Assembly (NCBI GenBank): GCA_010604095.1
Contig: JAABLG010000006.1
Location: 1 to 64,000, forward strand
Origin: Streptococcus vestibularis
GTDB taxonomy: Bacteria; Bacillota; Bacilli; Lactobacillales; Streptococcaceae
Reading direction: 5' to 3'
Length of the DNA: 64,000 bases
The notes beneath the pieces are model-generated. The model was not told where the DNA came from. It was given only the letters and a program-made list of their open reading frames with translations, and did not search any database. Below, in pieces: positions 10,519-19,469 of this stretch (its first letter is position 1; each line of letters starts with the position of its first letter). The position numbers were made by a program, and so were the translations under genes.

Positions 10519-10559
10519 TTTCATTAAGAAAATCAAAGCTGTTTATTTTCTTAATGAAA
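10519..10559. repeat. Perfect 15-bp inverted repeat upstream of rmlA
   Basis: Arms 10519-10533 and 10545-10559 are perfectly complementary (TTTCATTAAGAAAAT type) with an 11-nt loop. It lies just upstream of the rmlA -35 and immediately after the T run of the oxidoreductase terminator. AT-rich without a good T tract, so it may be a second transcript 3' end or an operator. Confidence 0.55.
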
Positions 10560-10607
10560 AAGAATCAGCCAACGTTTCTCTATAGTAAGAGAAAGCTAAC
10601 TGATTCT
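10557..10607 (-). terminator. Terminator after the FAD oxidoreductase gene
   Basis: Outer arms AGAATCAG / CTGATTCT (10561-10568, 10600-10607) with an inner TTTCTCT / AGAGAAA stem, followed by TTTT on the minus strand. 26 bp past the oxidoreductase stop codon. Confidence 0.75.
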
Positions 10608-10633
10608 GAATATTTTGGGAAGGATAACTAGTC

Positions 10634-11722
10634 TTAATCCTGTTTCTTAATGTAATTAGCGACTGGATAATCTGCACTGTCCAAGTTACCAGGTCGGTTC
10701 ATGACCAAATCAACCAGATTTTTTCCAATCAGTGGCCCTGTTGTAAGACCAGAGGAACCTAGACCTGAAGCAACGAAGACGTTTTTAAGCTCTGGAACTT
10801 CTCCAAAGAAAGGTGAGAAGTCACTCGTGTAGGCTCTCGTTCCCACACGTTCCGAGAAGGACTTGGCAGTACTTAAGTCAGGGAAATAGGTCTTAGCCTC
10901 CTCCTCCAGAACTTCTAAAACAGCTTCATCAACTGTCAAATCAAAGCCTTGATCATTTTCATGACTAGCACCTACCGAAATCTTTCCACCCGCAAATGGA
11001 ATGACATCTAATTCGCCCTCTGGCATCAGAACTGGTAATTTACCAGTATCCATGCCCTTAAAGAAATAGTCTCGTAACTGACCTTTTTGAGGACGAACAT
11101 CCACTTCAAAACCAAGGGGTTCAAGCGTTTGACCTAGCCAGGCACCACAAGCGAGAATGACCTTATCGAAAGTTTGACCATCAATCTCATAAGTACCATC
11201 GTCAAGAGGAGAGAGTGTCACTTGACCTTCTAACTTTTCAAAACCAGAAGCCTTAATCAAAGTAGCTGTCAGTTCTGCACCTTCGACTCTGGCTCCCCCA
11301 GAGGCATAGAGATAACGGTTAAAGCCAGTGAATTCAGGAAGGGTACTCGCATTTTTAATAGAGAGTTCACCAATAATGGGTGATTCTTCTAGCCTCGTCT
11401 CAGCATGCTCATACAGACCATCTAATTTACTATCGTCTTTCTTAAGAAGGGCCACACCAGACTGATCATAGAAGCTCGTGTCATAACCATCATTTTCAAG
11501 ATCTGAAACTAACTCTTGGTAAAAATCAGCTCCCAGTCTAGCCATGCGATACCAGGCCTTATTACGACGCTTGGAAAACCAGGGACTAATAATTCCTGCT
11601 GCTGCCTTGGTTGCCTGTCCAAGACCATGGTCAAAAACAGTAACTTCTACTTCTTTTTCCTTTGACAAGTAATAGGCAGCCGTTGAACCAACGATGCCTG
11701 CGCCAACAATTGCAATCTTCAT
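10634..11722 (-). CDS. FAD-dependent amine/amino-acid oxidoreductase (DadA/ThiO-like)
   Basis: 362 residues. The N-terminal dinucleotide-binding motif is VGAGIVGSTAAYYLS (about 6-20). Next come AAAGIISPW, the flavin-contacting segment of the DAO superfamily, and a C-terminal GLGSSGLTTGPLIGK (about 330), the second FAD contact. This is the glycine / D-amino acid oxidase fold; the substrate could be a D-amino acid, glycine, sarcosine or another amine and cannot be chosen from sequence. It is a single-gene unit between two terminators, with Shine-Dalgarno GGAG before the ATG. Confidence 0.8.
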   Translation of the reverse strand: MKIAIVGAGIVGSTAAYYLSKEKEVEVTVFDHGLGQATKAAAGIISPWFSKRRNKAWYRMARLGADFYQELVSDLENDGYDTSFYDQSGVALLKKDDSKLDGLYEHAETRLEESPIIGELSIKNASTLPEFTGFNRYLYASGGARVEGAELTATLIKASGFEKLEGQVTLSPLDDGTYEIDGQTFDKVILACGAWLGQTLEPLGFEVDVRPQKGQLRDYFFKGMDTGKLPVLMPEGELDVIPFAGGKISVGASHENDQGFDLTVDEAVLEVLEEEAKTYFPDLSTAKSFSERVGTRAYTSDFSPFFGEVPELKNVFVASGLGSSGLTTGPLIGKNLVDLVMNRPGNLDSADYPVANYIKKQD

Positions 11723-11742
11723 TTTTTACTCCATCTATTTGA

Positions 11743-11779
11743 AAAGAGCTGAGTCCTATACACATAGGCACAGCTCTTT
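11743..11779 (-). terminator. Terminator of the trmK-nif3-ZIP operon
   Basis: AAAGAGCTG / CAGCTCTTT (11743-11751, 11771-11779) with an inner CCTAT / ATAGG stem; TTTTC follows on the minus strand. It lies after the ZIP transporter stop codon. Confidence 0.75.
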
Positions 11780-11788
11780 AGTATTTTT

Positions 11789-12616
11789 TTAGCCCAAGGC
11801 CACGTCCATGACCATCATGACAACAAAGCCAACCATAAGGCCCAAGGTTGCTACATCAGTATTACCATTAGTCTGTGATTCCGGAATCAATTCTTCCGTT
11901 ACTACAAAGATCATGGCACCAGCCGCAAAGCCCAAAGCGTAAGGGATGATTGCCATCATCCACATGACAAGAGCCGCACCCATAACTGCACCTATAGGCT
12001 CAACGATAGCTGACATAGACCCCCAATAAAAGGCCTTAAGTCGAGATTTTCCATCTGCTCGAATTGGGATAGAAAGGGCTGCACCTTCAGGGACATTCTG
12101 CAAACCAATCCCTATAGCTAGACCAATGGCTCCCATCAGACCCGCGAATGTCATATTGCCACCAGCCAAGGCTCCGAAAGTCACACCGACTGCTAATCCC
12201 TCTGGAAAATTATGAATGGTGATAGCCAAAAAAAGCAGGGCTGTCTTTGACAATTTCTTCTTACGAGGTTGAATTCCTTCTGCTTTTGAAATATCATTTC
12301 CCAAATGCAAGTGAGGGACGACAGCATCAATCAAACGAAGAGCGACACCACCAAGTAAGAAGCCAGCTGCCGCTGGAAACCAAGACCACTTCCCATAGCC
12401 ATTTTGGCTAGCATAAGCTAAAGAAGGGTCCAAGAGTGACCAGAAAGAGGCCGCAATCATGACTCCAGCCGCAAAGCCCATCATGATATCTAACAATTTA
12501 CGGCTAATATGCTTGAAAAAGAAAACAATAGCCGAGCCGACAATGGTACAACCCCAAGTGAAAAGACCAGCAAGTAAGGCCAACAAGACCACATGTTGAT
12601 GTAAAAGCCAAGTCAC
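11789..12616 (-). CDS. ZIP-family divalent metal transporter
   Basis: 275 residues with about eight transmembrane helices. The two metal-site helices carry HNFPEGLAVGV (TM4) and NVPEGAALSIP (TM5), the signature of the GufA/ZupT branch of ZIP transporters. A His-containing loop (HLHLGND) lies before TM4. It probably imports zinc, iron or manganese across the cytoplasmic membrane. The gene follows the Nif3-like metal protein by 12 bp, so it sits in an operon with another metal-binding protein. Confidence 0.88.
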   Translation of the reverse strand: MTWLLHQHVVLLALLAGLFTWGCTIVGSAIVFFFKHISRKLLDIMMGFAAGVMIAASFWSLLDPSLAYASQNGYGKWSWFPAAAGFLLGGVALRLIDAVVPHLHLGNDISKAEGIQPRKKKLSKTALLFLAITIHNFPEGLAVGVTFGALAGGNMTFAGLMGAIGLAIGIGLQNVPEGAALSIPIRADGKSRLKAFYWGSMSAIVEPIGAVMGAALVMWMMAIIPYALGFAAGAMIFVVTEELIPESQTNGNTDVATLGLMVGFVVMMVMDVALG

Positions 12617-12628
12617 AGATAGATCCTC

Positions 12629-13417
12629 CTAGAGATGGTCAAAGGGATTAGTTGACGACTGACTTTCAAGAATTGTCACATTCCAGCCCTTCTCAAGCTT
12701 CCAAGCCTCAAGTTTCTCAGCAATCTTTGCGATAAAGAGAGCTTCAATATGGTGACCAGGATCAATTGCCAAGAGGCCATTGGTAATCATTTCCTGACCA
12801 GTATGGTAATAAATATCACCCGTGATAAAGACTTGTGCGCCCTTTGTCAAAGCATCCTTGTAAAATCCTTGACCGCTACCACCACAAATAGCCACACGGT
12901 TAACAAGAGGATTTTCATGATTATAACGAACCAGGCGAATACTATCTAAGCCAAAAACAGACTTGACATTAAGAGCAAGTTCTTCAATGGTTTGTGGCAC
13001 AATATCACCCACTCGACCGATTCCTTGATTGTCAGCAGTCTCCGTCAAATAAGTGGTCTTCTTAATATCAAGTAAGCCACAAAACCAATCATTGAGACCA
13101 TCATCCACCACATCAATATTGGTATGGCTCACATAGACTGCAATATCATGCTTAACCAGGTCCAGCAAAATATCACGGTCAGGCGAAGACACCAAATCCT
13201 TAACCGGACGGAAAATAGGGGCATGTTTGGCAATGATGAGGTCCACACCTTTTTCAATAGCTTCGGCTACTGTATTCTCACGAACATCCAAGGTAACCAT
13301 GACCTTCTGAATCTCTCTGTCCAGACTGCCAATCTGCAAACCAACCACATCACCTTCCATGGAAAGTTCCTGTGGACAAAAGCTTTCATAAGACTTGATA
13401 AGTTCACTAGCTAACAT
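12629..13417 (-). CDS. Nif3-like dinuclear metal-centre protein
   Basis: 262 residues. Metal ligands of the family are recognisable: AKHAPIF (near 66), [14 protein letters not shown] (near 97) and the C-terminal GDIYYHTG...IDPGHHIEA. Members form toroidal hexamers with two metal ions per subunit; the biochemical role is unsettled, and GTP cyclohydrolase activity has been proposed for some. The start overlaps the trmK stop by 11 bp, the standard Firmicutes arrangement, so the two are coupled. Confidence 0.9.
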   Translation of the reverse strand: MLASELIKSYESFCPQELSMEGDVVGLQIGSLDREIQKVMVTLDVRENTVAEAIEKGVDLIIAKHAPIFRPVKDLVSSPDRDILLDLVKHDIAVYVSHTNIDVVDDGLNDWFCGLLDIKKTTYLTETADNQGIGRVGDIVPQTIEELALNVKSVFGLDSIRLVRYNHENPLVNRVAICGGSGQGFYKDALTKGAQVFITGDIYYHTGQEMITNGLLAIDPGHHIEALFIAKIAEKLEAWKLEKGWNVTILESQSSTNPFDHL

Positions 13418-14093
13418 GGTTCAAAACCTCCTTAATGGTTTGGATTTTCTCTTCGACAAATAAACGATCAGCCTGGTTGGCTAAAGGAATGGATCCTAAA
13501 GCAATCTCTAATTTATTGATTTCACGTTGCCATTTGAGCTGGAAGACCTGAGACTGATCTTTCATGAGATGAGGTCCAAAGCGAGCCTCTTTATCTGATA
13601 GAGTCATTTGACCAGCCTCAGCCACCATAATTTCGTAGTATTTGCCATTTTCGGTCATGATGGCTTCTGCGACAATGACAAAACCATTTTCCATCAACCA
13701 AATACGAAGGTCGTCTTCACGATTATTGGGTTGCAGAATCAGACGTTCCACACCTTTAAGTTTATCCTTACCAGAATCAAGAATATCCGCAATCAAACGT
13801 CCCCCCATACCACAAATCGTGATAGTTGTGACAGCATCAGAAGGTTCAAAAGCTGCCAAGCCGTTAGCCAAGCGCACGTCAATCTTATCTTTGAAACCAG
13901 AAGCTGAGACATTAGTAAGAGCAGATTCATAAGGGCCTTTCACCACTTCACCAGCAATAGCTGAGTGAATCAAGCCCTTTTCAAGTAAATAAATAGGGAG
14001 GTAGGCGTGGTCACTACCTACATCTAAAAGTTTTGCGTCTTTAGGGACGAAGGTTGCTACGTCCTTAAGGCGTTGAGATAATTGTACGTACAT
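13407..14093 (-). CDS. trmK: tRNA (adenine(22)-N1)-methyltransferase
   Basis: 228 residues, a Rossmann-fold SAM-dependent methyltransferase. [16 protein letters not shown] (motif I) is near residue 23, TITICGMGG follows near 91, and [13 protein letters not shown] is the family motif IV region. It methylates N1 of A22 in tRNA. The coiled-coil C-terminal extension (about 165-228) is typical of Gram-positive TrmK. First gene of trmK-nif3-ZIP, with its -10 set immediately against the preceding terminator. Confidence 0.92.
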   Translation of the reverse strand: MYVQLSQRLKDVATFVPKDAKLLDVGSDHAYLPIYLLEKGLIHSAIAGEVVKGPYESALTNVSASGFKDKIDVRLANGLAAFEPSDAVTTITICGMGGRLIADILDSGKDKLKGVERLILQPNNREDDLRIWLMENGFVIVAEAIMTENGKYYEIMVAEAGQMTLSDKEARFGPHLMKDQSQVFQLKWQREINKLEIALGSIPLANQADRLFVEEKIQTIKEVLNHVS

Positions 14094-14123
14094 CTTTCAT
14101 CTTTCTATTTTTAAAGTCTCTTC

Positions 14124-14129
14124 ATTATA
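14124..14129 (-). promoter_or_regulatory. -10 element of the trmK operon fused to a terminator T run
   Basis: TATAAT on the minus strand, two bases after the six-T tract of the upstream terminator. The extended -10 TG is not present and the -35 region is filled by the terminator stem. Confidence 0.55.
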
Positions 14130-14131
14130 TC

Positions 14132-14184
14132 AAAAAAGGAGGTTGGTAAGAAATGCTTTTAACACATTTCCTAGCAACTTCCTT
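14132..14184 (-). terminator. Terminator of the cdaA-cdaR-glmM-gtrA operon
   Basis: Long imperfect stem: AAGGA...TAGGAAATG pairs with CATTTCTTA...TCCTT, with two internal mismatches, followed by TTTTTT on the minus strand. It directly abuts the trmK -10 hexamer. Confidence 0.75.
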
Positions 14185-14189
14185 GTATC

Positions 14190-14630
14190 TTATGTCTTGT
14201 CTCCAGTAAAGACAAAGAATTTTGAAATAACGTAGTTAAGAACAATAATCAAAACTTGTGAGAATAAGCTTTCAATTCCATTTACCCAAGCATGACTATG
14301 ACCAACAAATTGACCGATAATCTCTGGATAGGTATCTACCAAGAAATAGGCGAGAGCCAAATCAAGAACTAAGGTTAAGAGACGAGCTCCCACAAATTTA
14401 ACAAAGCGTGTAGCCATACCAGCTTTTGCTTGACTGAACACAAAAACATCATTCGTGAAGAAAGCAAAAACGATGGCAATGGCATTTGCCAAAACTGCTG
14501 ATAGGGTACCTTGTTGACTCACAGCGAAAATCAAGGTACGACTAACCATATAAACTACAGTCGCCAAAACACCAAAGAAAAGGTATTTAAAAACTTCTGT
14601 GGCCATAAAAGCTTTAAGCTTACTAATCAT
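14190..14630 (-). CDS. GtrA-family membrane protein
   Basis: 146 residues with four transmembrane helices (about 13-32, 38-60, 75-96 and 115-138), the length and topology of GtrA-like proteins. Family members are proposed to flip undecaprenyl-linked sugars or assist glycosylation of cell-wall polymers. It is separated from glmM by two bases and is the last gene of that operon, so a link to envelope polysaccharide is plausible. Confidence 0.85.
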   Translation of the reverse strand: MISKLKAFMATEVFKYLFFGVLATVVYMVSRTLIFAVSQQGTLSAVLANAIAIVFAFFTNDVFVFSQAKAGMATRFVKFVGARLLTLVLDLALAYFLVDTYPEIIGQFVGHSHAWVNGIESLFSQVLIIVLNYVISKFFVFTGDKT

Positions 14631-14632
14631 AT

Positions 14633-15985
14633 TTAGTCCAACCCAATTTCCTCACGGACGACATCCGCAATAGTGTCAACATAGTAATTCACTTCATCAT
14701 CTGTTGGTGCCTCTGCCATAACACGAAGGAGAGGTTCTGTACCACTAGGGCGAACCAAGATACGACCGTTCCCAGCCATCTCAGCTTCCATTTTTTCAAT
14801 GATAGCTGCAATCGCAGGAACTTCCATGGCTTTAGTTTTCATGCTATTTTCCACACGGATATTAACCAGTTTTTGAGGGTAGATCGTCACTTCTGATGCT
14901 AATTCAGACAAGCTCTTACCTGTTTCAATCATGACTTTAGTCAATTGAATAGCTGTCAATTGACCATCACCAGTTGTATTGTAATCCATGATAATAACGT
15001 GACCAGACTGTTCACCACCAAGGTTATAGCCATTTTTACGCATTTCTTCAACAACATAACGGTCACCAACGGCAGTCACGACCTTGTTAATTCCCTCACG
15101 ATCAAGTGCCTTGTGGAAACCAAGGTTTGACATAACAGTTGTCACAATTGTATTTTTAGCCAACTCACCTTTTTCAGACAAGTGTTTACCGATAATGTAC
15201 ATGACCTTGTCGCCATCAACAATATTACCATTTTCATCAACAGCGATGAGACGGTCACTATCACCATCAAAGGCAAGACCAATGGCTGAACCACTTTCTT
15301 TAACCAAGGCTTGCAATTGCTCTGGATGTGTTGAACCCACTCCAGCATTGATGTTAAGACCATCTGGTTGATCCCCGATAACCGTAATATCGGCATTCAA
15401 ATCAAGGAAAACATTACGAGCTGACACAGCAGCTGCACCATTAGCAGTGTCCAAGGCAACCTTCAGTCCACCAAGATCAACACCTGTTGCCACCAAGAAT
15501 TTTTCATACTTGCGAAGACCTTCTGGATAATCTACAAGTGTTCCAAGACCCTCAGCTGATGGACGTGGAAGAGTATTCTCTGCTGCATCAAGAAGGGCTT
15601 CAATTTCCGCTTCACGCGCATCATCCAATTTAAAGCCATCTCCCCCAAAGAACTTAATACCATTATCAAGAGCTGGATTATGGCTGGCTGAAATCATAAC
15701 ACCAGCACTAGCATTTTCCGTACGTACCAAGTATGAAACACCTGGAGTCGCAAGTACCCCAAGTTTGTAGACTTCGATACCTACTGATAAAAGACCTGCC
15801 ACCAAAGCTGATTCTAACATTTCCCCTGAAATACGTGTATCACGTGCCACAAAGACCTTAGGACGGCCAGTTTCGTGTTGGCTAAGCACATAACCACCGA
15901 AGCGACCTAATTTAAAGGCCAATTCAGGCGTGAGCTCAACATTAGCTTCTCCACGAACACCGTCTGTTCCAAAATATTTACCCAT
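14633..15985 (-). CDS. glmM: Phosphoglucosamine mutase
   Basis: 450 residues. The phospho-serine loop is ISASHNP (Ser101), the metal loop is DGDSDR (about 240), GGEQSGH is the sugar-binding loop and [11 protein letters not shown] is the C-terminal phosphate-binding loop. It converts glucosamine-6-phosphate to glucosamine-1-phosphate for UDP-GlcNAc. Downstream of cdaA and cdaR, the classic c-di-AMP/GlmM cluster, in which GlmM can inhibit CdaA. A 225-bp gap with its own promoter separates it from cdaR. The Shine-Dalgarno lies 30 nt from the ATG with a perfect hairpin between. Confidence 0.95.
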   Translation of the reverse strand: MGKYFGTDGVRGEANVELTPELAFKLGRFGGYVLSQHETGRPKVFVARDTRISGEMLESALVAGLLSVGIEVYKLGVLATPGVSYLVRTENASAGVMISASHNPALDNGIKFFGGDGFKLDDAREAEIEALLDAAENTLPRPSAEGLGTLVDYPEGLRKYEKFLVATGVDLGGLKVALDTANGAAAVSARNVFLDLNADITVIGDQPDGLNINAGVGSTHPEQLQALVKESGSAIGLAFDGDSDRLIAVDENGNIVDGDKVMYIIGKHLSEKGELAKNTIVTTVMSNLGFHKALDREGINKVVTAVGDRYVVEEMRKNGYNLGGEQSGHVIIMDYNTTGDGQLTAIQLTKVMIETGKSLSELASEVTIYPQKLVNIRVENSMKTKAMEVPAIAAIIEKMEAEMAGNGRILVRPSGTEPLLRVMAEAPTDDEVNYYVDTIADVVREEIGLD

Positions 15986-16022
15986 AATTTTATTTTTAGT
16001 GCCCCAGCACTAAATCCTCCTT
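15986..16022 (-). promoter_or_regulatory. glmM ribosome binding site displaced by a hairpin
   Basis: On the minus strand AAGGAGG (16016-16022) is followed after one base by a perfect 8-bp hairpin, TTTAGTGC / GCACTAAA with loop TGGG (16014-15995), then nine AT-rich bases and the glmM ATG. The linear gap is 30 nt; folding the 20-nt hairpin leaves about 10 nt, close to a normal spacing. No other Shine-Dalgarno is near the ATG. Confidence 0.7.
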
Positions 16023-16060
16023 AAACTGTGATGCTGTCTAACAAGAGCAAAAGTAATCTA

Positions 16061-16100
16061 GTGAAATCTACCTAGATAGTTTAACTTTATCTGATTTCAC
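16061..16100. promoter_or_regulatory. Inverted repeat across the internal glmM promoter
   Basis: Half-sites GTGAAATC (16061-16068) and GATTTCAC (16093-16100) are perfectly symmetric, 32 bp centre to centre, with inner AGATA / TATCT arms (16074-16078, 16088-16092). They flank the -10 hexamer, so a regulator operator is more likely than an RNA hairpin. Confidence 0.45.
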
Positions 16101-16112
16101 CGATATTTTCAA
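16084..16112 (-). promoter_or_regulatory. Internal promoter of glmM
   Basis: Minus strand: -35 TTGAAA (16107-16112), 17-bp spacer, -10 TAAAGT (16084-16089). It would give a leader of about 90 nt carrying the displaced ribosome binding site. Elsewhere the cdaR-glmM gap (15986-16210) shows no gene. Confidence 0.55.
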
Positions 16113-16210
16113 CCCTTCTTGTATAACTTTTTTGGCTATTGCGCCAATTTTCCCAGATTAAGCCTTCTCCATTTTATCTATCTTACATAAACTTGGAAAA
16201 TGGCCATTCT

Positions 16211-17176
16211 CTATTTTTGGGTGACCTTCAAATTAACTTTAACCGTATTTGGTTGCACTGTCACACCATCGGCCGAAAGCTTGAGCGTTTGTGTAGTATC
16301 CTTGGTCACATGACTAATATCTACTGGAACAGTGATGCTATCAATCTTATCCATAGCTTCCTGACTACCAACAATGGTCACATGGCCTCGATCAAAACTA
16401 TAACTGATACTAGACACATTGCTAGCCTTATCTCCAGTCAACTCTACCTTAACAGGGACAGACTTGCTCAATTTTCTCAAAGTAATTTTGGCATGAACCT
16501 TAGCTGGAGAAATCGAGCTAGCCAAGACTGTCCCATTAGCTGAAACGGCTTGCAACAATAAGTTGCCATCATAATCATCAGACAAGTTGGCACCGCCTTC
16601 CAAAACTGCTTGAACGTGGTCAATTTGATTGATGATATCTTCACTTGATGTCACCTCTACCTTGGTTTCATCCAAGCTAACCTTTTTCACTTCGTAGCCA
16701 TTAGCCAACTTATCTGGTGTGATATTTGCAACCACATCAAATGTCTTGCTAGCTTTTTTACCAATGGTTGCTGTCAAGGTCGATGGCGATACTTGGGCAG
16801 ACATTCCAGCTGGTAAATTCTTAACCTGAATAGGAACTCGGCTTGTCCCTTGGCCAAGATTTGACAAATCTGCAACTAACTTAAAATGGCGCGTATCGCT
16901 TGTTGCTTCAGTCGTCAAAGCCAACTGAGTAGTCGCGGTCAAATAAACCTCAGCGTCATAAGAATAACCACTGATAAAGTAATTATCACTGTCGTACTTA
17001 ATATCTACAGGAACAGATTCTACTGTTTGCGTGAAGGTATTCGAAGCACTTGAGCTATTACTTTTATTTTGCGTATTACCAGACCAAGCCGTGACGAATA
17101 GCGTAACCGCAAAGAAGAGCGCAACTAGTATTTGCCACCAACGATCATTTTTTAATACACGGACAATGCGTTTCAT
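16211..17176 (-). CDS. cdaR: CdaR, YbbR-repeat regulator of diadenylate cyclase
   Basis: 321 residues. One N-terminal transmembrane helix (about 15-33) is followed by tandem YbbR domains on the outer face, each ending in a VPVxI / VPVKV-type strand (for example near residues 54, 214 and 266). It binds and modulates the membrane cyclase CdaA. The ATG overlaps the cdaA stop by four bases (ATGA), giving translational coupling. Confidence 0.92.
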   Translation of the reverse strand: MKRIVRVLKNDRWWQILVALFFAVTLFVTAWSGNTQNKSNSSSASNTFTQTVESVPVDIKYDSDNYFISGYSYDAEVYLTATTQLALTTEATSDTRHFKLVADLSNLGQGTSRVPIQVKNLPAGMSAQVSPSTLTATIGKKASKTFDVVANITPDKLANGYEVKKVSLDETKVEVTSSEDIINQIDHVQAVLEGGANLSDDYDGNLLLQAVSANGTVLASSISPAKVHAKITLRKLSKSVPVKVELTGDKASNVSSISYSFDRGHVTIVGSQEAMDKIDSITVPVDISHVTKDTTQTLKLSADGVTVQPNTVKVNLKVTQK

Positions 17177-18024
17177 TTTTTGCTACCTCCCATCCAACGT
17201 TGGAAGAATGACTGACGAGGTTCTTGCTCTTTCAACAAAATAAGACTCAACTCTTGCTCAAACTCTTGAATGGACAGTCCATGCAAGAAATTGCCCTTAT
17301 AAGCAATGGAAATCGCACCTGTTTCTTCAGATACGACAAAGGTAAGAGCATCTGTTTGCTCTGAAAGACCAATAGCGGCCCTGTGACGTGTTCCGAATTC
17401 CTTAGAAATTTTATTAGATTCCGAAAGCGGTAGATAAGAACAAGCTGTCGCAACCTTATTATCTCTGATGATAACTGCCCCATCATGAAGCGGTGTATTA
17501 GGGATAAAAATATTAATCAACAGTTCCCCTGTTACAACTGCATCAAGCGGAATTCCTGTCACAATTTGTTCTTGCAGAGTTTGCGTCTGTTCAATAGAGA
17601 CGAGGGCTCCAATTTTACGAGGACTCATGTACTTAGCGGCTTTAACAAAAGCTTGAACCAGTTTCTCATCTGAACTCACTTCTTTATTTTGCAAAAAATG
17701 CTGAGGCGTACGTCCAAAGGTTTCAAGTGCAGAACGAAGCTCTGGCGCAAAGATTACAACCGCCGCAATGGCACCATAGTTGATGACCTGATTCATCAAA
17801 TAAGAAATCGTTGTGAAGCCTATAAAATCAGAAATAAATTTTACAAAAATAAATAAGACTACCCCTTGAACTAGGGTCATGATTTTGGTTCCCCTCAGGG
17901 CCCTAATAAAGCGGTAAATTAAAAAAGCAACAATCAATATGTCCAAACTATTGACGATAACTTTCAACGGACTATCAAAGAGTGACCGCCAAAAATCAAT
18001 ATCAATGGACGACAGTATACCCAT
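17173..18024 (-). CDS. cdaA: Diadenylate cyclase CdaA (DacA)
   Basis: 283 residues from the chosen ATG. Three N-terminal transmembrane helices precede the DisA_N cyclase domain, with the catalytic motifs DGAVII and GTRHRAAIGL. It makes c-di-AMP from two ATP at the membrane, a second messenger controlling potassium and osmolyte balance and wall homeostasis. An in-frame GTG at 18033 could add three residues, but the ATG (MGILSS) is the more usual N-terminus. First gene of cdaA-cdaR-glmM-gtrA. Confidence 0.94.
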   Translation of the reverse strand: MGILSSIDIDFWRSLFDSPLKVIVNSLDILIVAFLIYRFIRALRGTKIMTLVQGVVLFIFVKFISDFIGFTTISYLMNQVINYGAIAAVVIFAPELRSALETFGRTPQHFLQNKEVSSDEKLVQAFVKAAKYMSPRKIGALVSIEQTQTLQEQIVTGIPLDAVVTGELLINIFIPNTPLHDGAVIIRDNKVATACSYLPLSESNKISKEFGTRHRAAIGLSEQTDALTFVVSEETGAISIAYKGNFLHGLSIQEFEQELSLILLKEQEPRQSFFQRWMGGSKK

Positions 18025-18061
18025 ACATATCACACTTTCTTTTAATTTTTAAACAGTTCCT

Positions 18062-18070
18062 ATTATACCA
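18062..18070 (-). promoter_or_regulatory. Extended -10 promoter of the cdaA operon
   Basis: TGG-TATAAT on the minus strand (hexamer 18062-18067), with no good -35. It is back to back with the murT promoter on the plus strand. Confidence 0.6.
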
Positions 18071-18110
18071 CGAATTCAAACTATTTTGAGACTACAATCA
18101 CTACTTTTTG

Positions 18111-18119
18111 TGATAAAAT
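18111..18119 (+). promoter_or_regulatory. Extended -10 promoter of murT-gatD, likely leaderless
   Basis: TGA-TAAAAT (hexamer 18114-18119), with exactly six bases before the murT ATG at 18126. A small ATCAC / GTGAT inverted repeat (18097-18115) overlaps it. Confidence 0.6.
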
Positions 18120-18125
18120 AAATTC

Positions 18126-19469
18126 ATGACTATAAAAACTACCATGGGTATCTTGGCAGGAAAGACTAGCCACTTTGTCCTCTCCAAATTAGGACGTGGG
18201 TCAACCCTCCCAGGAAAAATCGCCCTTAAATTTGACAAAAACATTTTAGACACACTGGCAAAAGATTATGAAATCGTCGTTGTTACAGGAACCAACGGAA
18301 AGACTCTAACAACAGCTTTGACAGTTGGAATTTTAAAAGAAGCTTTTGGTGACATTGTGACCAATCCTAGTGGAGCCAACATGATCACAGGGATTACTTC
18401 TACTTTCCTAACCGCTAAAAGAGCTAAATCAGGTAAGAAAATTGCTGTCTTGGAGATTGACGAAGCTAGCCTACCAAAAATCACAGAGTACATCACCCCA
18501 AGTCTATTTGTCTTCACAAATATTTTCCGTGACCAAATGGACCGCTACGGTGAAATCTATACTACTTATCAGATGATTTTAGATGGTGCTGCCAAGGCAC
18601 CCAAGGCTACTATTTTGGCTAATGGGGACAGTCCCCTCTTCAACTCTAAAGAAGTGATCAATCCCGTACGTTTCTATGGTTTTGATACTGAAAAGCATGC
18701 GCCAGAGCTGGCCCATTATAATACTGAAGGCATTGTCTGTCCTAAGTGTGAGCGTATTCTTCAGTATCGCCTCAATACTTACGCTAACTTGGGTGACTAC
18801 ACCTGCCCTAACTGCGATTTCCACCGTCCAGAATTAGATTATAAGCTAACGAAGTTGACTAAAATCACTAACACGACTTCTGAATTTGTCATTGATGGAC
18901 AAGACTACAAGATTAATGTCGGTGGTCTCTACAACATCTACAATGCCCTTGCTGCGGTTTCTGTTGCTGAATTCTTCGGTGTGGCTCCTGAAAAAATCAA
19001 GGCTGGGTTTAATAAGAGCCGTGCTGTCTTTGGACGCCAAGAAACCTTTAAGATTGGCAACAAATCATGTACCCTCGTACTCATTAAGAATCCAGTTGGC
19101 GCTAGCCAAGCTCTCGAAATGATTAAGCTTGCAGATTATCCATTTAGCTTGTCAGTTCTTCTTAACGCCAACTATGCTGACGGTATTGATACTAGCTGGA
19201 TTTGGGATGCCAACTTTGAAAGCATTCTCGACATGGATATTCCTGAGATTAATGCTGGTGGTGTCCGTCACTCTGAAATTGCCCGCCGTCTTCGTGTGAC
19301 TGGCTACCCAGAGGATAAGATTACGCAAGCAGAAAAGCTCGAAGATATTATGGCCTTGATTGAAAAGCAAGATTGCGACCATGCCTATATCCTAGCTACC
19401 TATACTGCCATGCTTGAATTTCGTGACATTCTTGCCCAACGTCATGCTGTCGGAAAGGAGATGAACTAA
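18126..19469 (+). CDS. murT: Lipid II isoglutaminyl synthase, ligase subunit MurT
   Basis: 447 residues. A Mur-ligase central domain carries the P-loop [10 protein letters not shown] (about 56-65). A Cys4 zinc ribbon is inserted (CPKC near 204 and CPNC near 225), the distinguishing mark of MurT, and a C-terminal MurT domain (DUF1727) follows. With GatD it amidates the D-Glu of lipid II to D-isoglutamine, needed for peptidoglycan cross-linking in streptococci. No Shine-Dalgarno precedes the ATG. The stop overlaps the gatD start. Confidence 0.95.

Noticed and set aside
16139..16543. Plus-strand frame overlapping cdaR and the cdaR-glmM gap
   Set aside because: Mostly antisense to cdaR; no start signals and composition like other shadows.
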